Part shown: piece after piece, positions 25,246-33,099 of the stretch
Layout: each line of letters starts with the position of its first letter
Numbering within the stretch: position 1 is the first letter of the stretch
Origin: Qipengyuania pacifica
GTDB taxonomy: Bacteria; Pseudomonadota; Alphaproteobacteria; Sphingomonadales; Sphingomonadaceae
Direction: 5' to 3'
Length of the DNA stretch: 64,000 nt
NCBI RefSeq assembly: GCF_019857205.1
Contig: NZ_JAHWXO010000002.1
Coordinates: forward strand, 62,001-126,000
Position numbers and translations under genes: made by a program
Notes under the pieces: generated by a model
Told to the model about the DNA's origin: nothing
The model's input: the letters and a program-made list of their open reading frames with translations, nothing else
The model's database searches: none

Positions 25246-27407
25246 GTCTCTGCCCCTCCAAGGGTCAGGCGAGGGACTTCGTGATCGGTCAGGGCTGCCC
25301 CGCGGCCCGACAGCGATGGATTGGACATGAAGTACTGATGGCAGTTGAACCCGCCATCATCGGTCCGCATGCGCCGGTACTGGCCATCCGGGTCCAGCCT
25401 CCAGCTTTGTTCGGTATCCAGGATATTCGCCAGCATGACTTGCCCAAGCACCTGGTCGTGGACGGTCTTGTTGGTGATCGGGACCATGACTTCCACGCGA
25501 TGTTCCAGATTGCGGCTCATCGCGTCGGCACTGGTGAGATAGACTTTCGCTTGGCGGCTGGGCAGCGTCTTGCCATTGGCAAAGGCCCATACGCGCGAAT
25601 GTTCGAGGAAGCGGCCGATGACCGACTTCACGCTGATATTCTCGGAAATGCCGGGAAGGCCGGCCCTGAGCGAGCAGATGCCGCGAACCACCATGCGGAT
25701 TTCCACTCCGGCGCGGCTGGCCTCGTAAAGCTTGTCGATAATCGCGCGGTTGGTAATCGAATTGAGCTTCACCCAGATGCCCGCAGGCTTGCCCGCCTTG
25801 GCATTGGCAATCTCGGCATCGATCAGTTCGTAAAGATGTTCCTGAAGGCCGATCGGCGACAGCGATATGCGTTCCAGCTGGTCGGGCTCGATATAGCCAG
25901 TGATGAAATTGAACATCTTCGCCGCGTCGCGCCCAAGCGTCGCATCGGCCGTAAAGAAGCTGAGATCGGTATAGATCTTCGCGTTCACCGGGTGATAATT
26001 GCCGGTGCCGAAGTGGCAATAGGTGCGATAGCCGTCTTCTTCGCGCCTGACGACGAGGCTGACCTTGGCGTGCGTTTTCCAGTCGGTAAATCCGTAGATC
26101 ACCTGCACGCCGGCACGCTCGAGCTCGCTAGCCCAGTGAATGTTGCGCTCTTCATCGAACCGGGCCTTGAGTTCGACCACGGCCGTCACTGCCTTACCGT
26201 TCTGGGCAGCTTCGATCAGAGCCGCGATGACCGGGGACTGATCGCCCGCGCGATACAGCGTCTGTTTTATGGACACCACGGCGGGATCGACCGCAGCCTG
26301 ATGCAGGAAATCAACCACCACATCGAAGCTTTCGAAGGGATGGTGGATGACGATGTCCTTCTCGCGGATGGCGGCGAAGCAATCGCCGTCATGTTCGAGA
26401 ATGCGTTCGGGATAGCGCGGACTGAAGGGTTCGAACTTCAGATCCGGGCGTGGCTCGCCGCAGATGGTGCCAAGATCGGCCAGGCCAAGCATCCCGTTCG
26501 TCTTGACGATCATCGCCTCTTCGACATCGAGTTGATCGCGCAGCAGCGCCTCGGATACCTCGTCGCAATCGTCGTCCAGTTCCAGCAGCACCGTCCGACC
26601 TCGCCGCCGTCGCTGGATGGCGGTGCGGAAATAGCGGACGAGGTCTTCGGCTTCTTCTTCGACCTCGATGTCGCTGTCGCGCAGGACACGGAAAATGCCG
26701 TCGCCCAGCACCTTGAAGCCCGGGAAAAGCTGGTCGGCAAAACGCGTAACCAGCTGTTCGATGCCCACGTAGATCGCTTCATCGCCGGGGACGCGAACGA
26801 AGCGCGGTGCGCCGCTGGGGATCAGCACCATCTCGATCAGATCGGCCTGCCGCTTCCCGCGCTTGAGACGGAAGATCACCCCGATGCCCCTGTTCGCCAC
26901 GAAGGGAAAAGGGTGGCTGGGGTCGATCGCCTGCGGGGTGATCAGCGGCAGGATGTCGCTTTCGAAATAGCGCGCCAGCCAATTCTTGCAGTCTTTCGAC
27001 AGATCGTCGATCGATGCCAGCAGGATGCCTTCGTGCGAAAGCAGATCGCGCAGCGTTTCCAGACTTGCCTGCTGGCGATCTTCCAGAGCGAGCAATTGTT
27101 CGCGGATCGCGGCAAGTTGCTGGCGCGGGCTCGACCCGTCTATGCCCAGGGTTTCGATGCCGCGCTGCACCTGCCCCTCCAGCCCGGCGATCCGGACCAT
27201 CGTAAACTCGTCGAGGTTGCTCGCCGAGATGGACAGGAAGCGCAGCCGCTCCAGCAGCGGATACCGCTCGTTCTCGCTTTCGGCCAGGACACGGCGATTG
27301 AAGGACAGCCAGCTCAGTTCGCGATTGGTATAGCGATCCTCGGGCGCAAGCTGCGCAAGCGCTTCGGCGTCATTGGCCGCTACGCGGGAAGGGAATTCCG
27401 TACTCAT
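25242..27407 (-). CDS. ppk1: Polyphosphate kinase 1
   Basis: Makes inorganic polyphosphate from ATP, reversibly. The N domain is marked by RYTNRELSWLSFNRRVL; the two phospholipase-D-like catalytic domains contain KQTLYRAGDQSPV, the FGTGNYHPVNAKIYTD motif with the autophosphorylated histidine, and FLEHSRVWAFANG with the second catalytic histidine. Start placed at MSTEFPSRVAAN (721 residues); the longer frame upstream reads through the divergent lysR promoter. First gene of a ppk1-ppx operon. Confidence 0.95.
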   Translation of the reverse strand: MSTEFPSRVAANDAEALAQLAPEDRYTNRELSWLSFNRRVLAESENERYPLLERLRFLSISASNLDEFTMVRIAGLEGQVQRGIETLGIDGSSPRQQLAAIREQLLALEDRQQASLETLRDLLSHEGILLASIDDLSKDCKNWLARYFESDILPLITPQAIDPSHPFPFVANRGIGVIFRLKRGKRQADLIEMVLIPSGAPRFVRVPGDEAIYVGIEQLVTRFADQLFPGFKVLGDGIFRVLRDSDIEVEEEAEDLVRYFRTAIQRRRRGRTVLLELDDDCDEVSEALLRDQLDVEEAMIVKTNGMLGLADLGTICGEPRPDLKFEPFSPRYPERILEHDGDCFAAIREKDIVIHHPFESFDVVVDFLHQAAVDPAVVSIKQTLYRAGDQSPVIAALIEAAQNGKAVTAVVELKARFDEERNIHWASELERAGVQVIYGFTDWKTHAKVSLVVRREEDGYRTYCHFGTGNYHPVNAKIYTDLSFFTADATLGRDAAKMFNFITGYIEPDQLERISLSPIGLQEHLYELIDAEIANAKAGKPAGIWVKLNSITNRAIIDKLYEASRAGVEIRMVVRGICSLRAGLPGISENISVKSVIGRFLEHSRVWAFANGKTLPSRQAKVYLTSADAMSRNLEHRVEVMVPITNKTVHDQVLGQVMLANILDTEQSWRLDPDGQYRRMRTDDGGFNCHQYFMSNPSLSGRGAALTDHEVPRLTLGGAET

Positions 27408-27539
27408 CGGGCTACGAGGCGGGGGCATGGGCTTCCAATATGACGGTTGAATTACACTGTGCCCTGATGGCAGGGAAAGAAAAGGCCCTTTCTCTGCATC
27501 TTGTTTCCTGCGCCGGTCGCATTTAAGGCGCAACGCACC

Positions 27540-28337
27540 ATGAAGCGCACCCATCTGCCCCTGAACGCCCTGCGCGTTTACGATGCCGCGGCGCGGCACC
27601 TGTCGTTCACACGCGCTGCCGACGAACTGGCGGTCACCCCGGCCGCGGTCGGCCAGCAGATCCGCGCGCTAGAGGATCACCTGGGCACCGTGCTGTTTCG
27701 CCGCACCAGCAAGGGGCTGGAACTGACGCAGGAAGGCGCGGCCGGTCTGGACGCGCTGCGCGAAGGGTTTCTGAAGTTCGAAGAAAGCGTGTCCGCCATG
27801 CAGGCGGGCCAGGCTTCGGACAGTTACACGATAGCCTGCCCGCGCGAATTCTATGCACAGTGGCTCGCACCGCGGCTGGCAAAGTTCGGGGAGGGGGATG
27901 CCGATATCCGCTTCACCTTCGTGGCGGACGAGAATGCCGATTTCACCGAAGCCAATCTCGATTGCGCCATCCGGCTGGTCGACGGGCCGGGCGACCTGCA
28001 GGGGATCGAACTGGACGAGGCTCGCCGCGTTACCGTTGCGCGTCCGGCCGAACACGGCGGGGCGCCGGACAAGTGGATCGACTGGGGCCTGCCGCTGCAG
28101 GACGGTGTCGCTGCGCATGTCACCGTCTCCAATGCCGGACAGGCGCTGTCGTCGGCCTTGGCCGGGTTGGGCAAGGCGATCCTGCCGGAACTGCTGGCAA
28201 AGGAATCGATCGATGCCGGCAGGCTGGAGGTGCTGGACGGCCCCCATACCGGGACGCGCGCGTACTGGTTAGTTGCGCCAACCCCGCAATGGCGTACTAA
28301 AAAGGTCAGATCGCTGGTTTCTTTCCTTTCGGAATAG
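27540..28337 (+). CDS. LysR family transcriptional regulator (GcvA-like)
   Basis: A 265-residue regulator with N-terminal winged helix-turn-helix (LNALRVYDAAARHLSFTRAA and VTPAAVGQQIRALEDHLG) and a periplasmic-binding-like effector domain from about residue 90. The PLNALRVYDAAARHLSFT opening is typical of the GcvA/amino-acid-responsive branch. Its ligand and targets are unknown. It is divergent from ppk1 with 132 bases between, so ppk1-ppx is a possible target. Confidence 0.9.
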   Translation: MKRTHLPLNALRVYDAAARHLSFTRAADELAVTPAAVGQQIRALEDHLGTVLFRRTSKGLELTQEGAAGLDALREGFLKFEESVSAMQAGQASDSYTIACPREFYAQWLAPRLAKFGEGDADIRFTFVADENADFTEANLDCAIRLVDGPGDLQGIELDEARRVTVARPAEHGGAPDKWIDWGLPLQDGVAAHVTVSNAGQALSSALAGLGKAILPELLAKESIDAGRLEVLDGPHTGTRAYWLVAPTPQWRTKKVRSLVSFLSE

Positions 28338-28460
28338 AAAAGGGTTCCCAAATTTGAATAGATTTTCTTGCGGATGCGCATGAAAAAATCATATTTTTTC
28401 TTGGCTGGACTTTGAACTCTTTTCCCGCGCTGCGATATTCAAAAGATATTTATTTCTCTT

Positions 28461-28502
28461 TTGACTATTCGTCATTGTTTCGAATTTTAAGCCTAAATTA
28501 AC
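28461..28502 (+). promoter_or_regulatory. Promoter region with perfect CtrA box before the Tad cluster
   Basis: Bases 28487-28502 read TTAA-N7-TTAAC, exactly the CtrA consensus of alphaproteobacteria. A TTGACT at 28461 with a 17-base spacer to ATTTTA at 28484 is a possible housekeeping promoter overlapping the box. A further TTAAC half-site occurs at 28522. The box ends 63 bases before the first gene of the pseudopilin cluster, whose relatives are CtrA-controlled in other alphaproteobacteria. Confidence 0.65.
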
Positions 28503-28565
28503 CACGAATTCCAAGCCGGGCTTAACGCGGCAATGGCTACCCCGCAGCCACAGGGGGCTAGCCTA

Positions 28566-30140
28566 ATGATCCGCACTTTGCGCAATCTACTGACCGATAC
28601 CAAGGGTAATACGCTGGCGATTTTCGCCGCGGCCCTGGTGCCGCTCGTGGCGATGATCGGTAGCGGGTTGGACCTGAGCTTTGCCTATATGGCCAAGGCG
28701 AAATTGCAGAACGCGTGCGACGCTGCAGTGCTGGCCGGGCGGCAGTCAATGGACGGCAATTTCTGGAAAGAGGCCAACGAAGCGGAGGCACGCAAGTTCT
28801 TCAACTTCAATTTTCCGAACGGTACTATGGGGGCGCAATCTGTCGACTTTACCGTCGGTAAGGATCCTGAAGACAATGCCCAGATTCTTGGCGTAGCCAA
28901 GGCGAATATTCCTACTGCGCTGATGCATATCTTCGGTTTTGACCATATTCCACTTGAGGCGAATTGCGATGCAAAGCGCGACTTGGGGCATAATGATGTC
29001 GTTCTGGTGCTAGACGTGACCGGATCGATGGCAAATGCCCCCTCGAGTGGTGGGGGTACAAAGATCGCCCGCCTTCAACAGGGCGCTTTGGGCCTTTATC
29101 GGGCCCTGATGAATGAGGAAAACGGGTCGATCACCCGTTTCGGGATTGTCCCATATTCCCACACCGTAAATGTCGGTGCGTCTCTCGCCGATAGCGATAT
29201 TCGCGACGAAAACGACTATGTAGGCCAATGGCAATACGCCATGTGGACCAGAGATTCTGGTTGGGCTTCTTATTATGCTGCCCGGAAGCCCTCTAGCGGC
29301 TGGGCTGATGACGACCATTACATCGACAATGGCAGCTACTATTATGCGCCTAGGTGGCGAGACCGCTATGGCTCGGACAGGGGTTATGTTCGCGCGACCG
29401 ACTCTTCCTGGGGTTCCAAGAGCAATTTTCGATCGTCTGGTGGATGCATTGAAGAACGGCCGAGCTACGGCAATGCCGCCGATCCGATTGCCATCAAGAC
29501 CTCTATCACGTTGAACGACGTAGATATGCGCGCCAGTGGTGACACCCAACCAGAGTTACAGTTCGGACGGTATGATCCAAATATCCAGAACCGTGAAAAT
29601 CAGACCGGGTGCCCTTCGCCAGCAATTCGTTTGCGGCAGTTCGCAAGCGAGAGCTCGTTTAAAAACGATGGTGTGCTGAGAGCTACTGCCAATGTGACGG
29701 GCGGCACATACCACGACGTGGGCATGCTTTGGGGCCTGCGTTTCATATCGCAAACGGGATTTTTCAATAATACATCAAAGATAGATGATGTCGCGGTCGA
29801 TCAGCACATCGTATTCATGACGGACGGTATGTTGGATACCGACAAAGGGGACGGTTCGCATAATCTCTATACGGCGCATGGTCTTGAATTCTTCCAGGAC
29901 CGGACGAAGGGGACCGGAACTAATCGGGCGGCACATATCGAACGGTTCCGCTCGGCGTGTAATCTAGCGAAATCCATGGGTGTCACCGTGTGGGTAATCG
30001 CGCTCGATGTCACTGACACTGATGATGTGAGGCCTTGCGCTACCACGGCCTCGCATTTCTACACCAGTGACGGATCAGATCTCGAGGAAATCTTTGAGAA
30101 TATCGGTCGGGGCATCGGCAACTTGAGGCTGACGCGATGA
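28566..30140 (+). CDS. TadG-like pilus-assembly protein with von Willebrand A domain
   Basis: A 524-residue envelope protein. The N terminus (DTKGNTLAIFAAALVPLVAMIGSGLDLSFAYM, quoted short: GNTLAIFAAALVP) is the Tad-type membrane anchor. A von Willebrand A domain starts at about residue 145 with VLVLDVTGSM (MIDAS-like D-x-T-x-S) and includes VFMTDGMLD. An insert around residues 230-300 is rich in Tyr, Trp, Ser, Asp and Gly. The ATG giving MIRTLRNLL is chosen, as G5 lies 9 bases upstream; an ATG 11 codons earlier lacks such a site. Overlaps the next gene by ATGA. Confidence 0.86.
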   Translation: MIRTLRNLLTDTKGNTLAIFAAALVPLVAMIGSGLDLSFAYMAKAKLQNACDAAVLAGRQSMDGNFWKEANEAEARKFFNFNFPNGTMGAQSVDFTVGKDPEDNAQILGVAKANIPTALMHIFGFDHIPLEANCDAKRDLGHNDVVLVLDVTGSMANAPSSGGGTKIARLQQGALGLYRALMNEENGSITRFGIVPYSHTVNVGASLADSDIRDENDYVGQWQYAMWTRDSGWASYYAARKPSSGWADDDHYIDNGSYYYAPRWRDRYGSDRGYVRATDSSWGSKSNFRSSGGCIEERPSYGNAADPIAIKTSITLNDVDMRASGDTQPELQFGRYDPNIQNRENQTGCPSPAIRLRQFASESSFKNDGVLRATANVTGGTYHDVGMLWGLRFISQTGFFNNTSKIDDVAVDQHIVFMTDGMLDTDKGDGSHNLYTAHGLEFFQDRTKGTGTNRAAHIERFRSACNLAKSMGVTVWVIALDVTDTDDVRPCATTASHFYTSDGSDLEEIFENIGRGIGNLRLTR

Positions 30141-30769
30141 GGGCAACTGGCAAGTTTTTCAAGCGCCTGCATAGCGATAATCGCGGTGCAGCGATTATCG
30201 AGTTCGCATTTGTAGCGGGGCCAATGGTGCTATTGCTGCTGGGTGGTCTGGAACTCGGTTACAACAGCTACGTGCGTTCCACCATGCAGGGGGCGCTGAA
30301 CGACGCTGCGCGTAAGGCGGCAGTGGAGTTTCCGATAATCGACGTCGAGGGCGATACCGTGTCGGAGCAGGTAGAGAACATGATCCGTACAACCGTTCAA
30401 CACGTCGCACCGAAGGCCGAAGTAAAAGTCACACCGAAGAGCTATTTCGACTTTTCGGACATCGGCAATCCAGAAAAGCTCATGACCGATCATAATGGTA
30501 ACGGCGAATTCGATGCAGCCGACGGTGATTGCTGGGAAGATGCAAATCGCAACGGTGCATACGACACGGACGCAGGGGGTGATGGTAACGGCGGGGCAGA
30601 CGATGTCGTCCTTTACACCGCTTCGGTTTCTACGCCTCGTCTCTTGCCGCTTCACGGTTTCATACCGGGGGTTGGGCCGAATTATAAACTCACGCTCAAG
30701 ACAGCCGTCCGCAACCAACCATACAAAACGCAGTCGGCACCGCCCGTTATTTGTGCGGGGGCAATTTGA
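30137..30769 (+). CDS. TadE-like pseudopilin with calcium-binding-type motifs
   Basis: A 210-residue protein with the TadE N-terminal pattern DNRGAAIIEFAFVAGPMVLLLLGGLELGY (short: RGAAIIEFAFVAGP), a single membrane helix at 18-41 preceded by a conserved Glu. Residues 118-155 carry two D-x-N-x-N-G-x-x-D loops (DHNGNGEFD, DANRNGAYD) followed by GGDGNGGADD, resembling dockerin/EF-hand calcium loops. Such inserts recur in sphingomonad TadE proteins as I remember them. Starts inside the preceding stop codon; last-but-one gene of the cluster. Confidence 0.85.
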   Translation: MRATGKFFKRLHSDNRGAAIIEFAFVAGPMVLLLLGGLELGYNSYVRSTMQGALNDAARKAAVEFPIIDVEGDTVSEQVENMIRTTVQHVAPKAEVKVTPKSYFDFSDIGNPEKLMTDHNGNGEFDAADGDCWEDANRNGAYDTDAGGDGNGGADDVVLYTASVSTPRLLPLHGFIPGVGPNYKLTLKTAVRNQPYKTQSAPPVICAGAI

Positions 30770-30770
30770 C

Positions 30771-31403
30771 ATGCCTGCACAAGTCAGCCTGTTTGCCCGG
30801 CTACGTAGAGAGTGCACGGGAATGGCAATGGTCGAATTTGCCTTTGCCGCCCCAATCTTTCTAACTTTGGTACTAACTGGTCTCGAGCTGTCAAATCTCG
30901 CACTCGCTCATCTTCGGGTAAGCCAGATGGCGATGACCGTTGCTGACAATGCCGGTCGTGTCACTTCGGGTATTGATGAGGCTAATATAATTGAAACTTT
31001 CACAGGTGCCCAAGCTATCGCTGAAGGCCTCGACTTCACTACCAATGGTCGAATTGTTCTTTCATCGTTGGAAAACAACGGCAAAACAGGCTCGAAGAAG
31101 GGGCAGGTGATTTCTTGGCAAAGGTGTTGGGGCAGGACTGATATCGACCCTGCTTATGGAACGGAAGGCAAGGGCAAGAACAACGCTTCGCTTAGTGATG
31201 GAATGGGCGCGGGAGCAAACAAGATCGTTGCAGCTTCTGACACCGCCGTCATGTTTGTGGAAGCGACCTACACGTACCAACCACTGGTCTCGACAGGCTT
31301 CTTCAATTCGCCGACAATTCGTTACGAAAGCGCCTTCAATGTGCGCGGTCGGCAGAACAACAAAATCAGCAACACTCAGAAGCTTGATAAAATGACTTGC
31401 TGA
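30771..31403 (+). CDS. TadE/TadG-like pseudopilin
   Basis: A 210-residue protein, one base after the previous gene. The N-terminal CTGMAMVEFAFAAPIFLTLVL segment (short: MVEFAFAAPIF) is the typical Tad pseudopilin helix with conserved Glu after the hydrophobic start; the rest is predicted periplasmic. It shares no motor or secretin genes nearby, so assembly machinery must be encoded elsewhere. A longer frame exists upstream inside the preceding gene; the ATG at 30771 fits the family start. Confidence 0.83.
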   Translation: MPAQVSLFARLRRECTGMAMVEFAFAAPIFLTLVLTGLELSNLALAHLRVSQMAMTVADNAGRVTSGIDEANIIETFTGAQAIAEGLDFTTNGRIVLSSLENNGKTGSKKGQVISWQRCWGRTDIDPAYGTEGKGKNNASLSDGMGAGANKIVAASDTAVMFVEATYTYQPLVSTGFFNSPTIRYESAFNVRGRQNNKISNTQKLDKMTC

Positions 31404-31415
31404 ACAGCCAAGCTC

Positions 31416-32057
31416 TCAGCGTTTGCCATCGAAATACGCGAATACGTCGGCCAATCCTGGCGGATCGCGGTCTTCGCGCATCTGTTCCAAAGCCGATGCG
31501 ACGTCCAGCCTGTATTCCGCTTCCGGCCCGTCCTGGGAGACGTGGTGGGCTCCCAGACGCCGGATGAAACTGCGCGCGGCCTCGTTCTCGCTAAGCACAT
31601 TGGCCGAAAACGCTGTCAGACCGCCGGCGAAGGCATCGAGCAGAAGCGTGGCGGCCAGCAATCGGCCGACGCCAAGGCCGTGATAAGCATCGACAACTGC
31701 GATCGAGAATTCAGCGATCGGATCGGCGGTGCCCGGCCGGATGGCGCGCACGACGCCCATTACCGGCTGTGAAGGATCGGTAAGGTCCAGCGCGCCCCAG
31801 GCAAGATGGCGCACTCCGTCCGCACCCAAAAGCCGCTCGATTATCCAGTCGGGCGGGCTTGCCCCTCCAGTGAAGAAACGCAGATAGCGCGAACGGGGGC
31901 TCATCCGCGCGATTCCCTCCCGCAGCCGGATTTCGTCGGCTGGGGTGACGATACGAACGCAGACAGGACGCCCATCTACGAGACTTGTCTGGATCGCAGC
32001 ATCGCCGCAGCCTTTAGATATGGGAATCCCGGTGTAATCGTCGCCGGTACCGACCAT
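31416..32057 (-). CDS. GNAT family N-acetyltransferase
   Basis: A 213-residue acetyl-CoA-dependent transferase. RIVTPADEIRLREGIARMSPRSRYLRFF resembles the GNAT domain of Pat-type enzymes (short: SPRSRYLRFF), and the acetyl-CoA loop is in VDAYHGLGVGRLLAATLL. Three in-frame ATGs (32069, 32063, 32057) are possible; the last has GGAG six bases upstream and is used. It lies about 110 bases after the outer-membrane protein gene on the same strand and may share its operon, in which case it could acetylate a glycan; this is inference. Confidence 0.85.
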   Translation of the reverse strand: MVGTGDDYTGIPISKGCGDAAIQTSLVDGRPVCVRIVTPADEIRLREGIARMSPRSRYLRFFTGGASPPDWIIERLLGADGVRHLAWGALDLTDPSQPVMGVVRAIRPGTADPIAEFSIAVVDAYHGLGVGRLLAATLLLDAFAGGLTAFSANVLSENEAARSFIRRLGAHHVSQDGPEAEYRLDVASALEQMREDRDPPGLADVFAYFDGKR

Positions 32058-32166
32058 CTTCATCTCCATCACGGCTCTGCATTGCTTGTTAGGCAACAGA
32101 ACCCGGCCCACCCACCATGTAGCGCGTGCTTTGCCGTTTCGAACCCCTTGATCCGCAGCAAGCCGA

Positions 32167-33099
32167 TCAGAAACGCCGCATGACACCTAAACGGCCTTGG
32201 ACATAGCTGTATCCCGTCCCGACGGAACCGTTGTTCGAAGGCGTGTCGGTGTAGATAAGTTCGCCGAATGTCGACCAGTTGCGATCCGTGTCGGGGCTTT
32301 GGAAACGGAATTGGGCGAAGTTCGACCGGCGCCAGTCGGTGGCTGCGTCGCGCTGCGCGCCGATGCCCCCCGCGCCGAGCAGTTCCCATCCGCCCACGAA
32401 CCTGCGAAGCTGCACTACTGGAAGAACCTGTGCGTACCAGCGCGGCGAATAATAATCGAATTCACGTGGCTCGCTGTCGTGGAAATATCGGCCTCGCAAT
32501 TGCAGGCTGAGCCCCCATTCAGGTTTCACCACATGCACGTAATTAGCTCGCGCATGGAGGCGCAGGTTCTCCCCGGTGAAATCCTGTATTCCTCCCAGCA
32601 CTGTCACGATGTTCCGGTCATCGACGGGCAGATCGATGGCTGCCCCTACAAAAGTGGAATAGATGTTTTCATCGAGCCCGCGGGGCGTTTCCACCACGTC
32701 ACGTTCGATGAACAGCTCCTTGCGGAAGGGGCTCTCGTCATGAATCGATGCGGACCCGATGACGGTATGACCGTCGGTCCCCGCCAGGATGGACCAGTTC
32801 CAGTTCCCGCTGCCACCGGCGTAGCGTCCGAACACACGTTCGCGGCTTCGCGTGCCGGTGCCGGATGGATCGTACCAGGCCTTTTCCACTCGTATTCCGA
32901 TACGGTCGTCATCGCCCGCATTGCGCAAATCGAAATCGATTGCCGTACGAAGAATGTCGGTGTCGTCGCTATCGGTGGATGCGAATACCTCGCCCCCCAG
33001 CGCGGGGGAAGGTTCGATGTCCTGTGCAGATGCGACACCGGGGAGGGCGGCGCTCAGGACCAGCGCGGCGATCGTCTTGTATGTGGGCGTCAGTTCCAT
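32167..33099 (-). CDS. Outer-membrane beta-barrel protein (PgaA-barrel-like)
   Basis: A 310-residue protein with a signal peptide (cleavage near GVASAQ, residue 26). The rest alternates polar and aromatic/hydrophobic residues in short strands, with YYSPRWYAQVLP and many Arg/Tyr, and ends in RLGVMRRF, the terminal phenylalanine signal for the Bam complex. Pattern and its coupling to a PgaC-like synthase suggest an export porin for a polysaccharide, like the C-terminal barrel of PgaA but without its TPR part. Its start overlaps the end of the glycosyltransferase gene by 10 bases. Confidence 0.75.
   Translation of the reverse strand: MELTPTYKTIAALVLSAALPGVASAQDIEPSPALGGEVFASTDSDDTDILRTAIDFDLRNAGDDDRIGIRVEKAWYDPSGTGTRSRERVFGRYAGGSGNWNWSILAGTDGHTVIGSASIHDESPFRKELFIERDVVETPRGLDENIYSTFVGAAIDLPVDDRNIVTVLGGIQDFTGENLRLHARANYVHVVKPEWGLSLQLRGRYFHDSEPREFDYYSPRWYAQVLPVVQLRRFVGGWELLGAGGIGAQRDAATDWRRSNFAQFRFQSPDTDRNWSTFGELIYTDTPSNNGSVGTGYSYVQGRLGVMRRF

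Noticed and set aside
25281..27443. 720-residue plus-strand frame through ppk1
   Set aside because: Antisense shadow of the polyphosphate kinase gene; residues show no family similarity.
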